Assembly: GCA_044337515.1 (NCBI GenBank)
Contig: JBIINK010000004.1
Coordinates: forward strand, 1 to 64,000
From: CAJBVG01 sp044337515
Lineage (GTDB): Bacteria > Bacteroidota > Bacteroidia > Sphingobacteriales > Sphingobacteriaceae
Direction: 5' to 3'
Length of the DNA: 64,000 nt
A program made the translations under genes and the position numbers. The first letter of the stretch is position 1. Every line of letters starts with the position of its first letter. Positions 9,344 through 19,512 of the stretch are shown here, piece after piece. The notes beneath the pieces were generated by a model. The model made no database searches and had not been told where the DNA came from. It saw nothing but the letters and a program-made list of their open reading frames with translations.

Positions 9344-10068
9344 TATTTAATTCCTGTATAAATACTACAAATACCAAAACCTAAAGAAATGCATTTTGAT
9401 TCTTTAAATCCAACATTTTTCATGCGTAATAAAAAATCTTCGCCATCAGGGAATGCTTTCACTGATTCTGGCAAGTAAGTATATGCTCTTGCGTCACTTG
9501 AAAATAATTTTCCGAAAAGCGGTAAAATCTTAAACGAGTAAAAATTATATAATTGTTTAATCGGGAACTTTTTAGGGTTAGAAAACTCTAATACCACTAA
9601 TTTTCCACCATTTCTTAAAACTCTATTGATATCAGAAAGCCCCTTATCAAGATTTTCAAAATTTCTTACACCAAAGCTAACGGTAACTGCATCGAAGGTA
9701 TTGTCCTCAAACAATAGTTTTTCAGAATCGCCTAATCGAACTTCAAAACGATGAGATTCCTTTCTCTTATCTATTTTTTCTTGGGCAATCTTAAGCATGC
9801 CTTCAGAAATGTCGACACCAATAATTTTATCGGGATGCAAACTGAGTGCTTCGAATGCGAAATCGCCTGTACCCGTAGCCACATCTAATATCATTTTAGG
9901 CTGAATAGCTTTAAGCTCTTTAATGGCTTTTTTTCGCCAAATGATATCTATACCTAGCGATAAAAAATGATTAAGGAAATCATAAGTTTTAGCAATGTTA
10001 TTAAACATGCTGGCAACTTGCTCTTTTTTAGAATCTTCTTGATTATACGGCTTTACATTCGTTCCCAT
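9343..10068 (-). CDS. ubiE: Demethylmenaquinone methyltransferase
   Basis: 241 residues from the ATG at 10068 (MGTNVKPY). Fourteen further in-frame upstream codons lack family similarity and I exclude them. The SAM-binding motif I is MILDVATGTGDFAFEAL, followed by 'VSFGVRNFENLDKGL' and 'LVVLEFSNP', the UbiE/MenG signatures. The enzyme makes the last methylation of menaquinone (or ubiquinone), here presumably menaquinone, the usual Bacteroidota quinone. It is followed directly by porT. Confidence 0.95.
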   Translation of the reverse strand: MGTNVKPYNQEDSKKEQVASMFNNIAKTYDFLNHFLSLGIDIIWRKKAIKELKAIQPKMILDVATGTGDFAFEALSLHPDKIIGVDISEGMLKIAQEKIDKRKESHRFEVRLGDSEKLLFEDNTFDAVTVSFGVRNFENLDKGLSDINRVLRNGGKLVVLEFSNPKKFPIKQLYNFYSFKILPLFGKLFSSDARAYTYLPESVKAFPDGEDFLLRMKNVGFKESKCISLGFGICSIYTGIK

Positions 10069-10091
10069 GGGATGCGAAGTTAATAAATAAA

Positions 10092-10140
10092 AAAGACTTC
10101 TTGTAACCACCTGCTAACGCAAAATGGACAAGAAGTCTTT
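10092..10140 (-). terminator. Terminator after the metalloprotease gene
   Basis: An inverted repeat of 13 bp (AAAGACTTCTTGT with ACAAGAAGTCTTT) is separated by a 23-nt loop. On the minus strand it ends in a U-run just upstream of ubiE, where it would stop transcription from the protease gene. The loop is longer than usual. Confidence 0.6.
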
Positions 10141-10159
10141 AATTGAAGGTTATAACTAA

Positions 10160-13100
10160 CTAGTTCAGTTTTATAATTCGTTTTGTAGTAGTTTTCTTAT
10201 CTGATTGGATTTTTAAGAAATATACCCCATTTGAATAAATTGACAAGTCGATTTGATGAGCTAATTCAGCTTTATCTTTTAGAACATTCTGAGTTGAAAG
10301 TACTCTTCCCATTTCATCAAGTACCGAAATCTCAGTAATTCCATTGTATTCATCTTGCAATTGAATATTAAACACATTCGCAGATGGATTCGGGAAAATC
10401 TCTAGAGAATTGAAAGCAGAGGTTTGATTTATACCAGTAGCGAACACAATCTGTAAAACATTTGAATATGGTGAGAATCCAATTGCATTTATTGCACGAA
10501 CTCTATAATAATAAGTATTACCAGCAATTAAGTTTGGTGACACAAATAAGGTTGTATTAGAACCTAAATTAGTAGATATTTCAGTGAATGTAGTATCGTT
10601 ATTAATTGATCGCTCTACTCTAAAACCACTTTCATTGTTCGCATTGTCTGTCCATTTAATTGTAGCACTAGTAGCTGTTTGCGACAATTTGATCAAATTG
10701 GTTGGAGCAGCAGGTAAGCTAACTGTAGTAAACGAAATAAAAGCCGATACAGGACCTGCACCGCAATTATTTAGTGCGTTGATATGAGTATATAGTTTTG
10801 TACCCAATGGCAATCCTATAGGCAAATAACTTGTACTACCATTTCCAATAATAACGGTATCAAATACGATTGAAGTAAAATTAGAATCAGATGCAATTTG
10901 TAAATGATAAGCTGAAGCACTAACTACGCTTGTCCATGTAAATGGTGTATTAGGATTTACATTTAATTGACCATTTGCAGGTGCTGTAAAAGTAGTTCCA
11001 GCTGTAACTGGTGTTAGAATAACAAATGAAGTAGGTGTTGAACGAACCGTAGAACCTGAAGTTCCAACAAAGTTGATGTTTTTAGTTCCTGCTGTTAAAC
11101 CTAATGTAGTAACCTTTGCAACAATTACATCACCAGGTAAAGCAGTAGCTTTGTCATAAGTTACAGAAGCACCAACTGGGACATTAGATGCAGATATCGT
11201 AATTGGATTGTTAAAACCAAGTATTGCGTTAAATGTTACATTGAATTTAGCTGTATCAGGCAAACAAACACCCGACGATGTAGTATTTACTGCTGCCACA
11301 CTGAAATCTGGTGCTGAAGGAGCTAAAATTCGAAGTGCTGCATTATTAATATCAAGGAAAATATTACCAATAGCTTCTATTTTTATACGGCAAGTATTAG
11401 AGATGTTATTTGGAATAATAACTGCTTCGGAGCCATCATTATTAGTACTATCTTTTAAAATAATAGGGAAAGTTTGACCAGCATCAGTTGATAATAAAAT
11501 TCTAACTAATGAGCAATTTACTGGCGAGAGGTTGGTATTATTTACATTCCATGTTATTGTTTCTGAAGAACCAACATATGCGGTATCAACTACATTAAAT
11601 GAAGTAATAGTGAATGGACCAGCAGCAGCCGAAACTGTGACTATCATTTCACTCTTACCTGTTGCTCCTGCCATCACTTTATTATCACGAGCAGTTAATC
11701 TAAATTTCATTGAACGAGCATATGATGGCAAACGCTCCCCTTTCACTGGAACATTTGTTAATATGTCATTCAATTTAGGAAATGTACGAGATGGGGTAGA
11801 TTTTGGTGGGAAAAATCTAAACAAAGGTGCATTACCAGTTGCCGAATTTGGAGCACCACCTGTACCTAAATCCATTTCCTCCCAAGAATAAGTTAATTCA
11901 TCACCATCAGGGTCTGTTGCAGAACCAGTTAATGTAAACGGGGTACTAATTGGAATTGTAAAATTTGAACCTGCTGAAACTACAGGAGGGTTATTCCCAG
12001 TAACTGTTTTTACTGGACAGCTGTTTCCAGATCCTGTGCCAATGAAGGCATTAATTTCATCTAAACTAATAGAATGAAAATATGGATCAGAGTGTAAAGC
12101 AATATCATCCGCACCACAAATACCAGCGTAAGCCATAATTGTTGTACCACTACCTGGCTCGTAAGCTGTAGAAGCATTTCTATTACCACCACCACAAGAA
12201 CTAGTTATGGAGTTAAAAGTATGGTTACCAGCAAATTGGTGACCCATTTCATGTGCTACATAATCAATATCAAATGCATCTGCTACTGGAGATGGTGAGC
12301 CTGTAACTCCTTGTGCTTTAGATGAAGTACAAACCACACCTAAACCTGCAATACCACCACCACCTGTACTAAATACGTGTCCAATGTCATAATTCGCAGA
12401 ACCAATTCTTGCATTACATGCAGTTTGATTTTGAGATAGCATTGCACTACCATTACTATTAGAGTAAGGCGAGCCTGTTAAATATATTAGAGTATCTGTT
12501 TTCGCTACTAAATTCATATGAACAGCTACATCTGTTTCATATACACCATTAACACGGTTCATTGATATAACCATTTTTGCTAATGTTTGTGCTTTCGTTG
12601 GACTAGCCAAACCTGTTGCTGCTGTTGCGTATTCAGGAGTACATCCTAATGCCAAACGATATGTTCTTAACTGAACTGCTACAGAAGTTGCACCGCCACG
12701 AGCATAATATTCATTAACTCTAGTTTTAGAATCTTGAATAAATTGTTCATCGGCAACCGTAGAGCAATTAAAAGTATTGGCCCAAGAAGGCAAATCTCTT
12801 CTATAAAAGCTCATGTACTCTGTAGTTGTATTATTCGAAATTGGATTGATAAAATAGCGACCATCTTTAGATAAAACCATAGCATGGAAACCATACGGAC
12901 CAATATCTATTTTAACAATGTTATGAGGATTTTGGATGCTAACTCCAGTGTATGTTTTAATCTCCGAATACTTATTTGCTAATTCTTCCTCCATCATAGG
13001 AGTTTCAAGCACTTTAAATGTTTCGAAAGATCCATAAGGCATTGGAATATCAATGTTTACTGAGTTTGCGCCTTTAGCTATATAGAAATCAGCAATTGGT

Positions 13101-13306
13101 GCAGTTAATAAAGCAGATTTTAATACCTCATAATTCAAACTAAGAGATCTGAATTTTTCTGGAAATACAATGTTTGTAGTTGCTGTTTTTTTTGCAGCTG
13201 AAACTGTAATATCATTCCAGTAATTTTTACTAGCCGATGATTGTGATACTATTCCTATTAAAATAGCGACAACTAACGCTGTTTTTTTTATGTATACTTT
13301 TAACAT
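10160..13306 (-). CDS. Secreted reprolysin-like zinc metalloprotease with T9SS sorting domain
   Basis: 1048 residues: signal peptide (to about residue 25), propeptide-like region to about 200, then a metalloprotease domain. The extended zinc motif HExxHxxGxxH is at residues 352-362 (HEMGHQFAGNH), followed by a Met-turn (GTTIMAYAGICG). Immunoglobulin/PKD-like and fibronectin type III regions follow (the latter about 870-960). The last ~75 residues form a type A sorting domain (LEIFPNPS...VLDEMGRVL...GVYFLKI...KRIIKLN). The protein is predicted to leave the cell through the type IX system and be anchored or released. The metzincin family call (M12B-like) rests on the motif; substrates are unknown. 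porT lies nearby. Confidence 0.92.
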   Translation of the reverse strand: MLKVYIKKTALVVAILIGIVSQSSASKNYWNDITVSAAKKTATTNIVFPEKFRSLSLNYEVLKSALLTAPIADFYIAKGANSVNIDIPMPYGSFETFKVLETPMMEEELANKYSEIKTYTGVSIQNPHNIVKIDIGPYGFHAMVLSKDGRYFINPISNNTTTEYMSFYRRDLPSWANTFNCSTVADEQFIQDSKTRVNEYYARGGATSVAVQLRTYRLALGCTPEYATAATGLASPTKAQTLAKMVISMNRVNGVYETDVAVHMNLVAKTDTLIYLTGSPYSNSNGSAMLSQNQTACNARIGSANYDIGHVFSTGGGGIAGLGVVCTSSKAQGVTGSPSPVADAFDIDYVAHEMGHQFAGNHTFNSITSSCGGGNRNASTAYEPGSGTTIMAYAGICGADDIALHSDPYFHSISLDEINAFIGTGSGNSCPVKTVTGNNPPVVSAGSNFTIPISTPFTLTGSATDPDGDELTYSWEEMDLGTGGAPNSATGNAPLFRFFPPKSTPSRTFPKLNDILTNVPVKGERLPSYARSMKFRLTARDNKVMAGATGKSEMIVTVSAAAGPFTITSFNVVDTAYVGSSETITWNVNNTNLSPVNCSLVRILLSTDAGQTFPIILKDSTNNDGSEAVIIPNNISNTCRIKIEAIGNIFLDINNAALRILAPSAPDFSVAAVNTTSSGVCLPDTAKFNVTFNAILGFNNPITISASNVPVGASVTYDKATALPGDVIVAKVTTLGLTAGTKNINFVGTSGSTVRSTPTSFVILTPVTAGTTFTAPANGQLNVNPNTPFTWTSVVSASAYHLQIASDSNFTSIVFDTVIIGNGSTSYLPIGLPLGTKLYTHINALNNCGAGPVSAFISFTTVSLPAAPTNLIKLSQTATSATIKWTDNANNESGFRVERSINNDTTFTEISTNLGSNTTLFVSPNLIAGNTYYYRVRAINAIGFSPYSNVLQIVFATGINQTSAFNSLEIFPNPSANVFNIQLQDEYNGITEISVLDEMGRVLSTQNVLKDKAELAHQIDLSIYSNGVYFLKIQSDKKTTTKRIIKLN

Positions 13307-13362
13307 ATGGTTATTTATATTTTGCTAATATATATGATTCAACTACTCTAAGCAATAATCGT

Positions 13363-13393
13363 GACAAAAAAGAAAAGCCCTCGAATAAGGGCT
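13363..13393 (-). terminator. Rho-independent terminator
   Basis: The stem AGCCCT/AGGGCT has a short loop (13376-13393) and, read on the minus strand, is followed by a U-rich run (plus-strand A-run 13365-13375). It lies downstream of the 13444-14082 gene, whose transcription it would end before the protease gene. Confidence 0.7.
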
Positions 13394-13443
13394 AATTTTT
13401 TAAAAAAATATAGGTGAATATCCCTGTTTTATAGGAATTTATT

Positions 13444-14082
13444 CTAGTATGCTTCTTTTACAGTGGGTGGGTTGTATTTAAATTCGTACATTTTAACAAA
13501 TGCCTTACCTAGTCGAGTAGCTAAATCTGTTTCATAAGTAGCCCCTTTATCAAAAGCTACAATAGTATTAAACTGAACTATATTTTGCTTTTTCATCGGA
13601 CTGTTTTGAGCATAAATCAACTCAAATGGTTTTTGTAATGTTTGTGGAAATAAAAGCACTCGCTTAGTAGTTTCTACAGTATTTGTACGTTTTACATCTA
13701 TTAATGTAAAATTGATTGTTATGCTTTGTAATTGATCTTTAAAACAAGCAGAAGTAGGTTCCGAGTTCAAATGCAAGATAAGGTTATCATTTTGATCAAA
13801 CGATGCAGCTGTAACTTTATACTCACAATTATTCTTACCAACTATATTCGAAGAGAAGTAAATTATAGGTTTAAATTTCAATATCTTATCTATAATCCAA
13901 GTCTTCGTTTCTTCCAATGTTGGCTCACGAACAGGTTCAACAACCGGTGGTGGTGGTGGTAAAGGTTTAGGTGCTACTTTCTTTGCTGGTTTTCTTCTTG
14001 CTTTATTAGCAACCTGTGCATCTACTTGACTTACAGAAAATAAAGCAATGAGTATAAAAAATATGGTTAATCTACCTTTCAT
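13444..14082 (-). CDS. Secreted protein of unknown function, proline-rich linker
   Basis: 212 residues with a signal peptide (cleavage after VSQVDAQ). A basic/proline-rich stretch follows (residues about 27-50, including PKPLPPPPPVV), then a ~150-residue mixed alpha/beta domain with two cysteines. I do not recognise the domain. It could be periplasmic or surface-exposed. It lies 3 bp from the dehydrogenase E1 gene in the same direction, but that pairing is probably only transcriptional. Confidence 0.7.
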   Translation of the reverse strand: MKGRLTIFFILIALFSVSQVDAQVANKARRKPAKKVAPKPLPPPPPVVEPVREPTLEETKTWIIDKILKFKPIIYFSSNIVGKNNCEYKVTAASFDQNDNLILHLNSEPTSACFKDQLQSITINFTLIDVKRTNTVETTKRVLLFPQTLQKPFELIYAQNSPMKKQNIVQFNTIVAFDKGATYETDLATRLGKAFVKMYEFKYNPPTVKEAY

Positions 14083-14085
14083 AGG

Positions 14086-16164
14086 TTAATAAGATAATAG
14101 TTCATTAATAGCAACACTTACTTTTTCCGGGTTAGGTATCATTTCAAATTCTAATGTTGAATTTAAAGGGATGGCAGGTAATACTTCCGATCCAATAATT
14201 TTTACTGGAGCATCTAGATATTGAAAACATTCCGAAGCAATTCTACCTGCTAAAGCTTGAGCAAAAGAGTTATGAATTGGCTCTTCCGTAAGTACCATGC
14301 ATCTTCCATTCTTCTTCACAGAATTAAAAATCATTTCAGTATCTACAGGGTGAATTGTTCTTAAATCAACAATTTCTACTTGAGTTTTCATAAATCGAGA
14401 TGCACTTTTTGCCCAATAAACACCCATTCCATAAGTAATAATGGTAATGGTATTCGGATGATCTATTGGAGAAGATTCTTGCACAATTCTACCCTTCCCT
14501 ATTGGAATGATATAATCTTCTGATGGCTCAATAGATTTAGCATCTTCAGTCCCTTTTATTTTCGACCAATACAATCCTTTATGTTCAAGCATTACCACTG
14601 GATTAGGGTCGTAGTATGCTGCTTTCATCAAGCCTTTTAAATCTGCTCCAGTTGAAGGATAACAGATTTTGATACCACGAATATTCGCTAAAACCGATTC
14701 AACAGATGATGAATGATAGGGGCCACCACTACCGTAAGCACCAATGGGTACGCGGATGATAGCACTTACTGGCCATTTACCATTTGATAAATAACAAGAT
14801 CTAGAAACCTCTGTAAACAATTGATTCAATCCAGGCCATATATAATCAGCGAATTGAACTTCAACAATTGGTTTCAATCCAACTGCCGACATTCCAACTG
14901 TACTTCCAATGATAAATGCTTCTTGAATTGGTGTATTAAAAACTCGATTAGCTCCAAATTTACCAGCTAAAGTTGCTGCCTCTCTAAATACTCCTCCTAA
15001 ACGAGCACCTACATCTTGTCCATATAATAAACATTCAGGGTGCTTCTCCATTAGTTCACGAACAGCAAACAAAGCAGAATCAACCATTAAGGTTGGTTCA
15101 TTACCTGCTGGCTCTCTAGTACCTTCCTCTTCAATAACAGGTGTAGGCGCAAAATCGTGAGTATATAAATCTTCAGGACGAGGATCTTCAGCTATTAATG
15201 CTTTTTCATATTGAACTTGAACATCTTTATGAACTTTAGCATCTAAGGCATCTAAAATTAATTCTTCAATACCACTTTCAATTAGTTGTTTTTTGAATTT
15301 AGGAAAAGGATCTCTTAATGCCGATGCTTCTAAATCGTCTCTGTACCATTCTTTACGAACACCTGAAGTATGGTGATTTAACAATGGAACTTTTGCATGT
15401 ATTAAAAAAGGCCTTCTTTCTTTACGTACTAAAGCAATAACTTCTTCGATAGTTTTATAACAAGAATTAAAATCTGTTCCATCTATAGATCGAACTTCCA
15501 ATCCTTTAAAACCTTCCGCATATTCATTGGCATCCATTGCACGTATTTCGTTCGCACTTGCCGATATGTCCCATTCATTATCTTGAACTAAATAGATAAT
15601 TGGAAGTTTCTTTAGAACAGCCATTTGGAATGCTTCTGAAACTTCACCTTCGGTGATGCAAGCATCTCCAAGAGAGCATACTACAATTGGCGATTGATCT
15701 GAAACTTCTGCTAATCCTGTATTCTCTTTATACTGAATTCCCATAGCCACCCCTGTTGTTGGAATAGCTTGCATCCCTGTTGCTGAGGATTGATGTGGAA
15801 TTTTAGGCATATCAGGTCTGTTTAGACTTGGATGACAGTAATATGTTCTTCCTCCTGAAAATGGATCATCACGCTTCGCAAGTAATTGAAGCATTAATTC
15901 AAATGGCTTCATGCCAATACCTAAAAGCATGGCATCATCTCTATAATAAGCTGATAAATAATCTTGTGGTTTTAATTGCAAACCCATTGCTAATTGAATA
16001 GCCTCATGCCCACGAGAAGTAGCATGTACATATTTTGCAGTAACTTCTTTATTTGCTTCGTAAAGTTCAGTAAGAGCCTTTGCTGTGCACATTAACTCCC
16101 ATGCTTTCAATAAGATATCTTCAGCTATTTGAGGTTCTTGAGGTTTTTTGTCTTTACTTGCCAT
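14086..16164 (-). CDS. Fused alpha/beta 2-oxoacid dehydrogenase E1
   Basis: 692 residues from the ATG at 16164. A longer start at 16182 would overlap the -7 promoter element, so I reject it. Residues about 10-330 are the E1-alpha half, with the thiamine diphosphate region GDACITEGEVSEAF ... VQDNEWDIS. Residues about 365-692 are the E1-beta half (TPIQEAFIIGSTVGMS, IRVPIGAYGSGGPYHS). It decarboxylates a 2-oxoacid and passes the acyl group to lipoyl-E2, probably in a branched-chain 2-oxoacid or related complex. No E2/E3 gene is adjacent. Single-chain fusion of alpha and beta is common in this phylum. Confidence 0.88.
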   Translation of the reverse strand: MASKDKKPQEPQIAEDILLKAWELMCTAKALTELYEANKEVTAKYVHATSRGHEAIQLAMGLQLKPQDYLSAYYRDDAMLLGIGMKPFELMLQLLAKRDDPFSGGRTYYCHPSLNRPDMPKIPHQSSATGMQAIPTTGVAMGIQYKENTGLAEVSDQSPIVVCSLGDACITEGEVSEAFQMAVLKKLPIIYLVQDNEWDISASANEIRAMDANEYAEGFKGLEVRSIDGTDFNSCYKTIEEVIALVRKERRPFLIHAKVPLLNHHTSGVRKEWYRDDLEASALRDPFPKFKKQLIESGIEELILDALDAKVHKDVQVQYEKALIAEDPRPEDLYTHDFAPTPVIEEEGTREPAGNEPTLMVDSALFAVRELMEKHPECLLYGQDVGARLGGVFREAATLAGKFGANRVFNTPIQEAFIIGSTVGMSAVGLKPIVEVQFADYIWPGLNQLFTEVSRSCYLSNGKWPVSAIIRVPIGAYGSGGPYHSSSVESVLANIRGIKICYPSTGADLKGLMKAAYYDPNPVVMLEHKGLYWSKIKGTEDAKSIEPSEDYIIPIGKGRIVQESSPIDHPNTITIITYGMGVYWAKSASRFMKTQVEIVDLRTIHPVDTEMIFNSVKKNGRCMVLTEEPIHNSFAQALAGRIASECFQYLDAPVKIIGSEVLPAIPLNSTLEFEMIPNPEKVSVAINELLSY

Positions 16165-16179
16165 AGGTTGGGAAAAGAA

Positions 16180-16187
16180 CAAAGATA
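16180..16187 (-). promoter_or_regulatory. -7 promoter element of the E1 gene
   Basis: On the minus strand the sequence is TATCTTTG, an exact match to the Bacteroidota TAnnTTTG element. It places the transcript start about 10 nt before the ATG at 16164. No good -33 element is seen; the upstream DNA is a repeat tract. Confidence 0.55.
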
Positions 16188-16191
16188 ATAA

Positions 16192-16274
16192 ATAGTAGTG
16201 AGTAGTGGGTATTGAGTAATTGGTATTAGTAAATTTAGTAATTACTCATTACTCATTACTCAATACCCACTACC
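16192..16274. repeat. Inverted word repeat (agtag/tgagtaat family)
   Basis: The left arm consists of repeated 'tagtgagtagtgggtattgag' type words. The right arm is the approximate complement (attactcattactcat, caatacccactaccc). The two would pair as a hairpin of about 30 bp. It lies between the enoyl-CoA hydratase stop and the E1 start, abutting the stop codon. Confidence 0.75.
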
Positions 16275-17030
16275 CTATTTAGTTTTAAATTTATTAATTG
16301 CATTTACCGTAAAATCCGACAATACTAATTTACCGCTCATTTCTGCACGTTCAATTAATAAAGTATCCCAATGTTCGGTTCCTTGCCAAGCTGCTTTTTT
16401 CAATAACATCATGGCTTCGGGATTTGAAGTTGATAAGCGTTGTGCTAATTGATGAATTGCTTCATCTAATTGATTGATTTCGTCGAATATCTCAGCATAC
16501 AATCCTTTTTCTTTAGCCCATTGTGCAGTCTGCCATTCGCTAGCATTAATTGCTAATTGACAAAATGCTGATGAACCAACTTTTCGTTCAACTGCCGGAC
16601 CAACTACAAATGGTCCAATGCCTACTGCTAATTCGCTAAGTTTTACAGATGCAGTTGATAATGCTAACGTATAATCTGCAGCAGATGCTAGTCCAACACC
16701 ACCACCAACAGCTTTCCCTTGAACTCTTGCAATTACAAATTTTGGTGCTTTGCGCATTGCATTTATCACCCCTGCAAACCCTGAGAAGAATATTTTTCCA
16801 GTTTCTAAATCTTTAATTGAAATTAACTCATCAAAGCTAGCCCCTGCACAAAATGCTTTCTCGCCTTCACTTTGCAAAACAATAACTTTTGCATCATCAT
16901 TTTTGCCCATCGCTTCAATTTCTGAAGCTAATTTTCTTAATATTTCTCCTGGAAGAGAATTACTCTGAGGATGAAAAAATGTAATGGTTCCAATGCCTTC
17001 TGTGATAGTTGATCTTACGTATGCGTCCAT
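16275..17030 (-). CDS. Enoyl-CoA hydratase/isomerase family protein
   Basis: 251 residues of the crotonase fold. The acyl-CoA oxyanion-hole segments are 'KAFCAGASFDEL' and 'VQGKAVGGGVGLASAADYTLA', both intact. The acidic residues used by true hydratases are not clearly conserved; the second site reads 'LSELAVGIGPF', so the exact reaction is uncertain. Candidates are the paaF-type 2,3-dehydroadipyl-CoA hydratase missing from the nearby phenylacetate cluster, or a methylglutaconyl-CoA-type hydratase working with the adjacent branched-chain E1. A TATATTTG -7 element lies about 35 bp before its start. Confidence 0.85.
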   Translation of the reverse strand: MDAYVRSTITEGIGTITFFHPQSNSLPGEILRKLASEIEAMGKNDDAKVIVLQSEGEKAFCAGASFDELISIKDLETGKIFFSGFAGVINAMRKAPKFVIARVQGKAVGGGVGLASAADYTLALSTASVKLSELAVGIGPFVVGPAVERKVGSSAFCQLAINASEWQTAQWAKEKGLYAEIFDEINQLDEAIHQLAQRLSTSNPEAMMLLKKAAWQGTEHWDTLLIERAEMSGKLVLSDFTVNAINKFKTK

Positions 17031-17034
17031 GATA

Positions 17035-17095
17035 GAAATTAGAATTGAGATTTTAGTATTTAGACAAATATATAAATAATCTCAATTCTAATTTC
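17035..17095. repeat. Perfect 18-bp inverted repeat with embedded -7 element
   Basis: GAAATTAGAATTGAGATT at 17035-17052 is the exact reverse complement of 17078-17095, giving a 25-nt loop. A TATATTTG -7 match for the hydratase gene (minus strand, 17065-17072) lies inside the loop. The hairpin could therefore form in the 5' leader of the hydratase mRNA as well as end the upstream TonB-receptor transcript. Confidence 0.7.
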
Positions 17096-17124
17096 TTTCC
17101 TCACTCGATTCTCGATACTAGGTA

Positions 17125-19494
17125 CTAGAAAGTAATTCTGTACAATGGTACTGGGAAAAATCCTTGCTGATATTCTGTGGTGATCTTATTGGTTTCAGGG
17201 TTATAACTTTGACGGAAAACATTTTCATGATTAGTTATGTTTTGAAAGTCGACTGCAAACTCTGAAGTATATTTTTTATGCTCTTGGCGGAATGATATTT
17301 TAAAGTCTGTTCTAAAATAGGCTGCTTGTAAATCTGAGTAAGCATTTGTTTCATTATATACAGCTTCCTTTTGTACTGATGAAGCAGCAAAATCTAATGG
17401 CGTTAAGTATTTACCTCCAGATTGAGTTACTTTAAAATTAAGTGTAAGTACATTTCCTTTTTTACCAATGTTGAATTCTTTCCCAATTAAAGCATTAACA
17501 ACATACTTTGTATTAAATGCAGTATTTCGTTCAACTACATCACTTCCTTTATATTTAGAATCGAAAACAGAGGTGGTTAATAAATAATAAAATCCTTTAT
17601 TGAAAAATCGCTCCAATGTCAACTCTATACCATAGTTTGTAGCAGTACCGTTATTTATTAAACTATCTACATTCGATGGGGCAAAATCAGCACCAGTATT
17701 TACTGAAGAAAACGAACTTGCATTAGAAGTTACAGGTATGTTATATAATGATTGATAATACGTCTCGACTTTTAAACGTGTTAATTCATTTATTGATAAA
17801 TCATATGCAGCTACAAAATGATTGCTGTAAGTGAAATCTAAGTTTTTGTTCGTGAAATTCACACCAGTTGAAGTTGGAGTCATTACATAATAAGTATAAA
17901 TACTTTGTGCTTGAGCATGTAAACCATAAGCTACAGAAAACGACTGACGAGCATCCATCATGTATTTCAACCCAACTCTAGGTTCTATAGAACTTACATT
18001 TGATAAATTATGATATTGTGTATGCAGTCCAGCATTAATCGCAAAATTATCGGTAAAGCGATGCTTCCATTGAGCGTAAGCTTGAAGCATATAAATTTTA
18101 TCGTTAATATCTACATTCTTTCTTTTCGTAGCATCAGGGAAAATCCTAGCATTGTACAAATCAAAAGATGTCAGTTCATTTATAAACCCTACTTGAACAG
18201 TATTCTTTGCATTTATTTTGTGCGTTAATAATGCATTTCCACTCCACTTATTTGTTTTGAATTCCGCTTCAGCAGAAGGAAACTCTTGACGAGTAATGTA
18301 ACTTATAGAATCTCCTTTAAAGTTCTCGAAGGTTGTGGTTAAACCTGCTGTAAATTTCAAATTTGTTTTTGTATTAATTTGATGTTCTAAAATCAAACCT
18401 GTAATACTTGTAGCATAGCTAACTTTCGTATTTGTATTTGCAGTGCCATATAAATCAGGCTGTGTAGTATCTACATCATTTCCTAAAAAGTCTACTTTAC
18501 TATTTCCTGCAATTCCAAAAATTGACAAGCTCGTTTTGGGAGAAATAGGTAAATAAACTTTATAGTTTATATCTTGATAAATAGGCACAGCAGTACCTGT
18601 TCCAAAATTGATGCCCATTGCTTTAAATACACCTAATGTTGAATAACGGTAGTTTACTAAATAAGATGCTTTCGATTTTTTTGAAAAAGGACCTTCTGCC
18701 CCAAATTCAAATCCATTAAATCCAATTTGTCCAACATATTCTGATTTGTCAGCATTTCCATTTCTAAGTCTTAAATCAAATACGCCCGCTGTAGCATTTC
18801 CATATTGTGCAGGGAAAGCTCCAGTCATGAAATCCGATTTATCTAAATTGTTATTGTTTAGCATACTCACTGGACCGCCAGTGCTCGTTAGCGCACCAAA
18901 GTGATTCGGGTTGGGGATATTTAATCCTTCCATTTGCCATAGCATACCTTGTGGAGAATTTCCTCTAACAACAATGTCGTTTCGAGAATCATTTGCGCCA
19001 ACAACACCGGCAAAGTTTGCAGCCATACGAGATGGATCACCGAGTGCTCCTGCATACTTCTTCGTATCTTCTAAGTTAAACGATCGAGCACTTACAGTAC
19101 TCATTTCATTATTTGTTGATAGTTTATCATCTGATTTTTTATAGACGATATTTACTTCCGACAACTTATTTACACGTTCTGTTAAGCTAATATTTAGTTC
19201 TACTTCCTTACCAGCAGTAACAAGTACATTATTAATAGTTTGCTCTTCATAACCTAAGAAAGTTATTTTGAATGATTGTCGGCCAATTGGAACATTTATT
19301 AATCTAAACTCGCCATTTATATCTGTTGATACACCTAGTACTGGTGAAGAATTCAAAAGGATAATGTTAACTCCAGGCATTGGGCTGTGAGAGGCTTCAT
19401 CAACAATTTTACCTCTAAGGGTTTGTTTGTTTTGAGCATTTGCTATCGTACTTAATACGAATAATAGAGATAAGAAGTAAATTTTTAGTTTCAT
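17125..19494 (-). CDS. TonB-dependent receptor with CarboxypepD_reg-like domain
   Basis: 789 residues from the ATG at 19494 (MKLKIYFLSLLF), which gives a clean signal peptide ending at ANAQ; the longer frame does not. Residues about 22-105 are a carboxypeptidase-regulatory-like domain (TLRGKIVDEASHSPMPGVNIIL). The plug is at about 120-250 (NDIVVRGNSPQGMLWQMEGLNIPNPNHFG), followed by a beta-barrel. It imports a ligand across the outer membrane using TonB energy. No SusD partner is adjacent, so a sugar-binding pair is unlikely; the substrate is unknown. Two FNR-like palindromes and a Crp/Fnr gene lie just upstream. Confidence 0.9.
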   Translation of the reverse strand: MKLKIYFLSLLFVLSTIANAQNKQTLRGKIVDEASHSPMPGVNIILLNSSPVLGVSTDINGEFRLINVPIGRQSFKITFLGYEEQTINNVLVTAGKEVELNISLTERVNKLSEVNIVYKKSDDKLSTNNEMSTVSARSFNLEDTKKYAGALGDPSRMAANFAGVVGANDSRNDIVVRGNSPQGMLWQMEGLNIPNPNHFGALTSTGGPVSMLNNNNLDKSDFMTGAFPAQYGNATAGVFDLRLRNGNADKSEYVGQIGFNGFEFGAEGPFSKKSKASYLVNYRYSTLGVFKAMGINFGTGTAVPIYQDINYKVYLPISPKTSLSIFGIAGNSKVDFLGNDVDTTQPDLYGTANTNTKVSYATSITGLILEHQINTKTNLKFTAGLTTTFENFKGDSISYITRQEFPSAEAEFKTNKWSGNALLTHKINAKNTVQVGFINELTSFDLYNARIFPDATKRKNVDINDKIYMLQAYAQWKHRFTDNFAINAGLHTQYHNLSNVSSIEPRVGLKYMMDARQSFSVAYGLHAQAQSIYTYYVMTPTSTGVNFTNKNLDFTYSNHFVAAYDLSINELTRLKVETYYQSLYNIPVTSNASSFSSVNTGADFAPSNVDSLINNGTATNYGIELTLERFFNKGFYYLLTTSVFDSKYKGSDVVERNTAFNTKYVVNALIGKEFNIGKKGNVLTLNFKVTQSGGKYLTPLDFAASSVQKEAVYNETNAYSDLQAAYFRTDFKISFRQEHKKYTSEFAVDFQNITNHENVFRQSYNPETNKITTEYQQGFFPVPLYRITF

Positions 19495-19512
19495 TTTTTC
19501 TGATTTGATGAC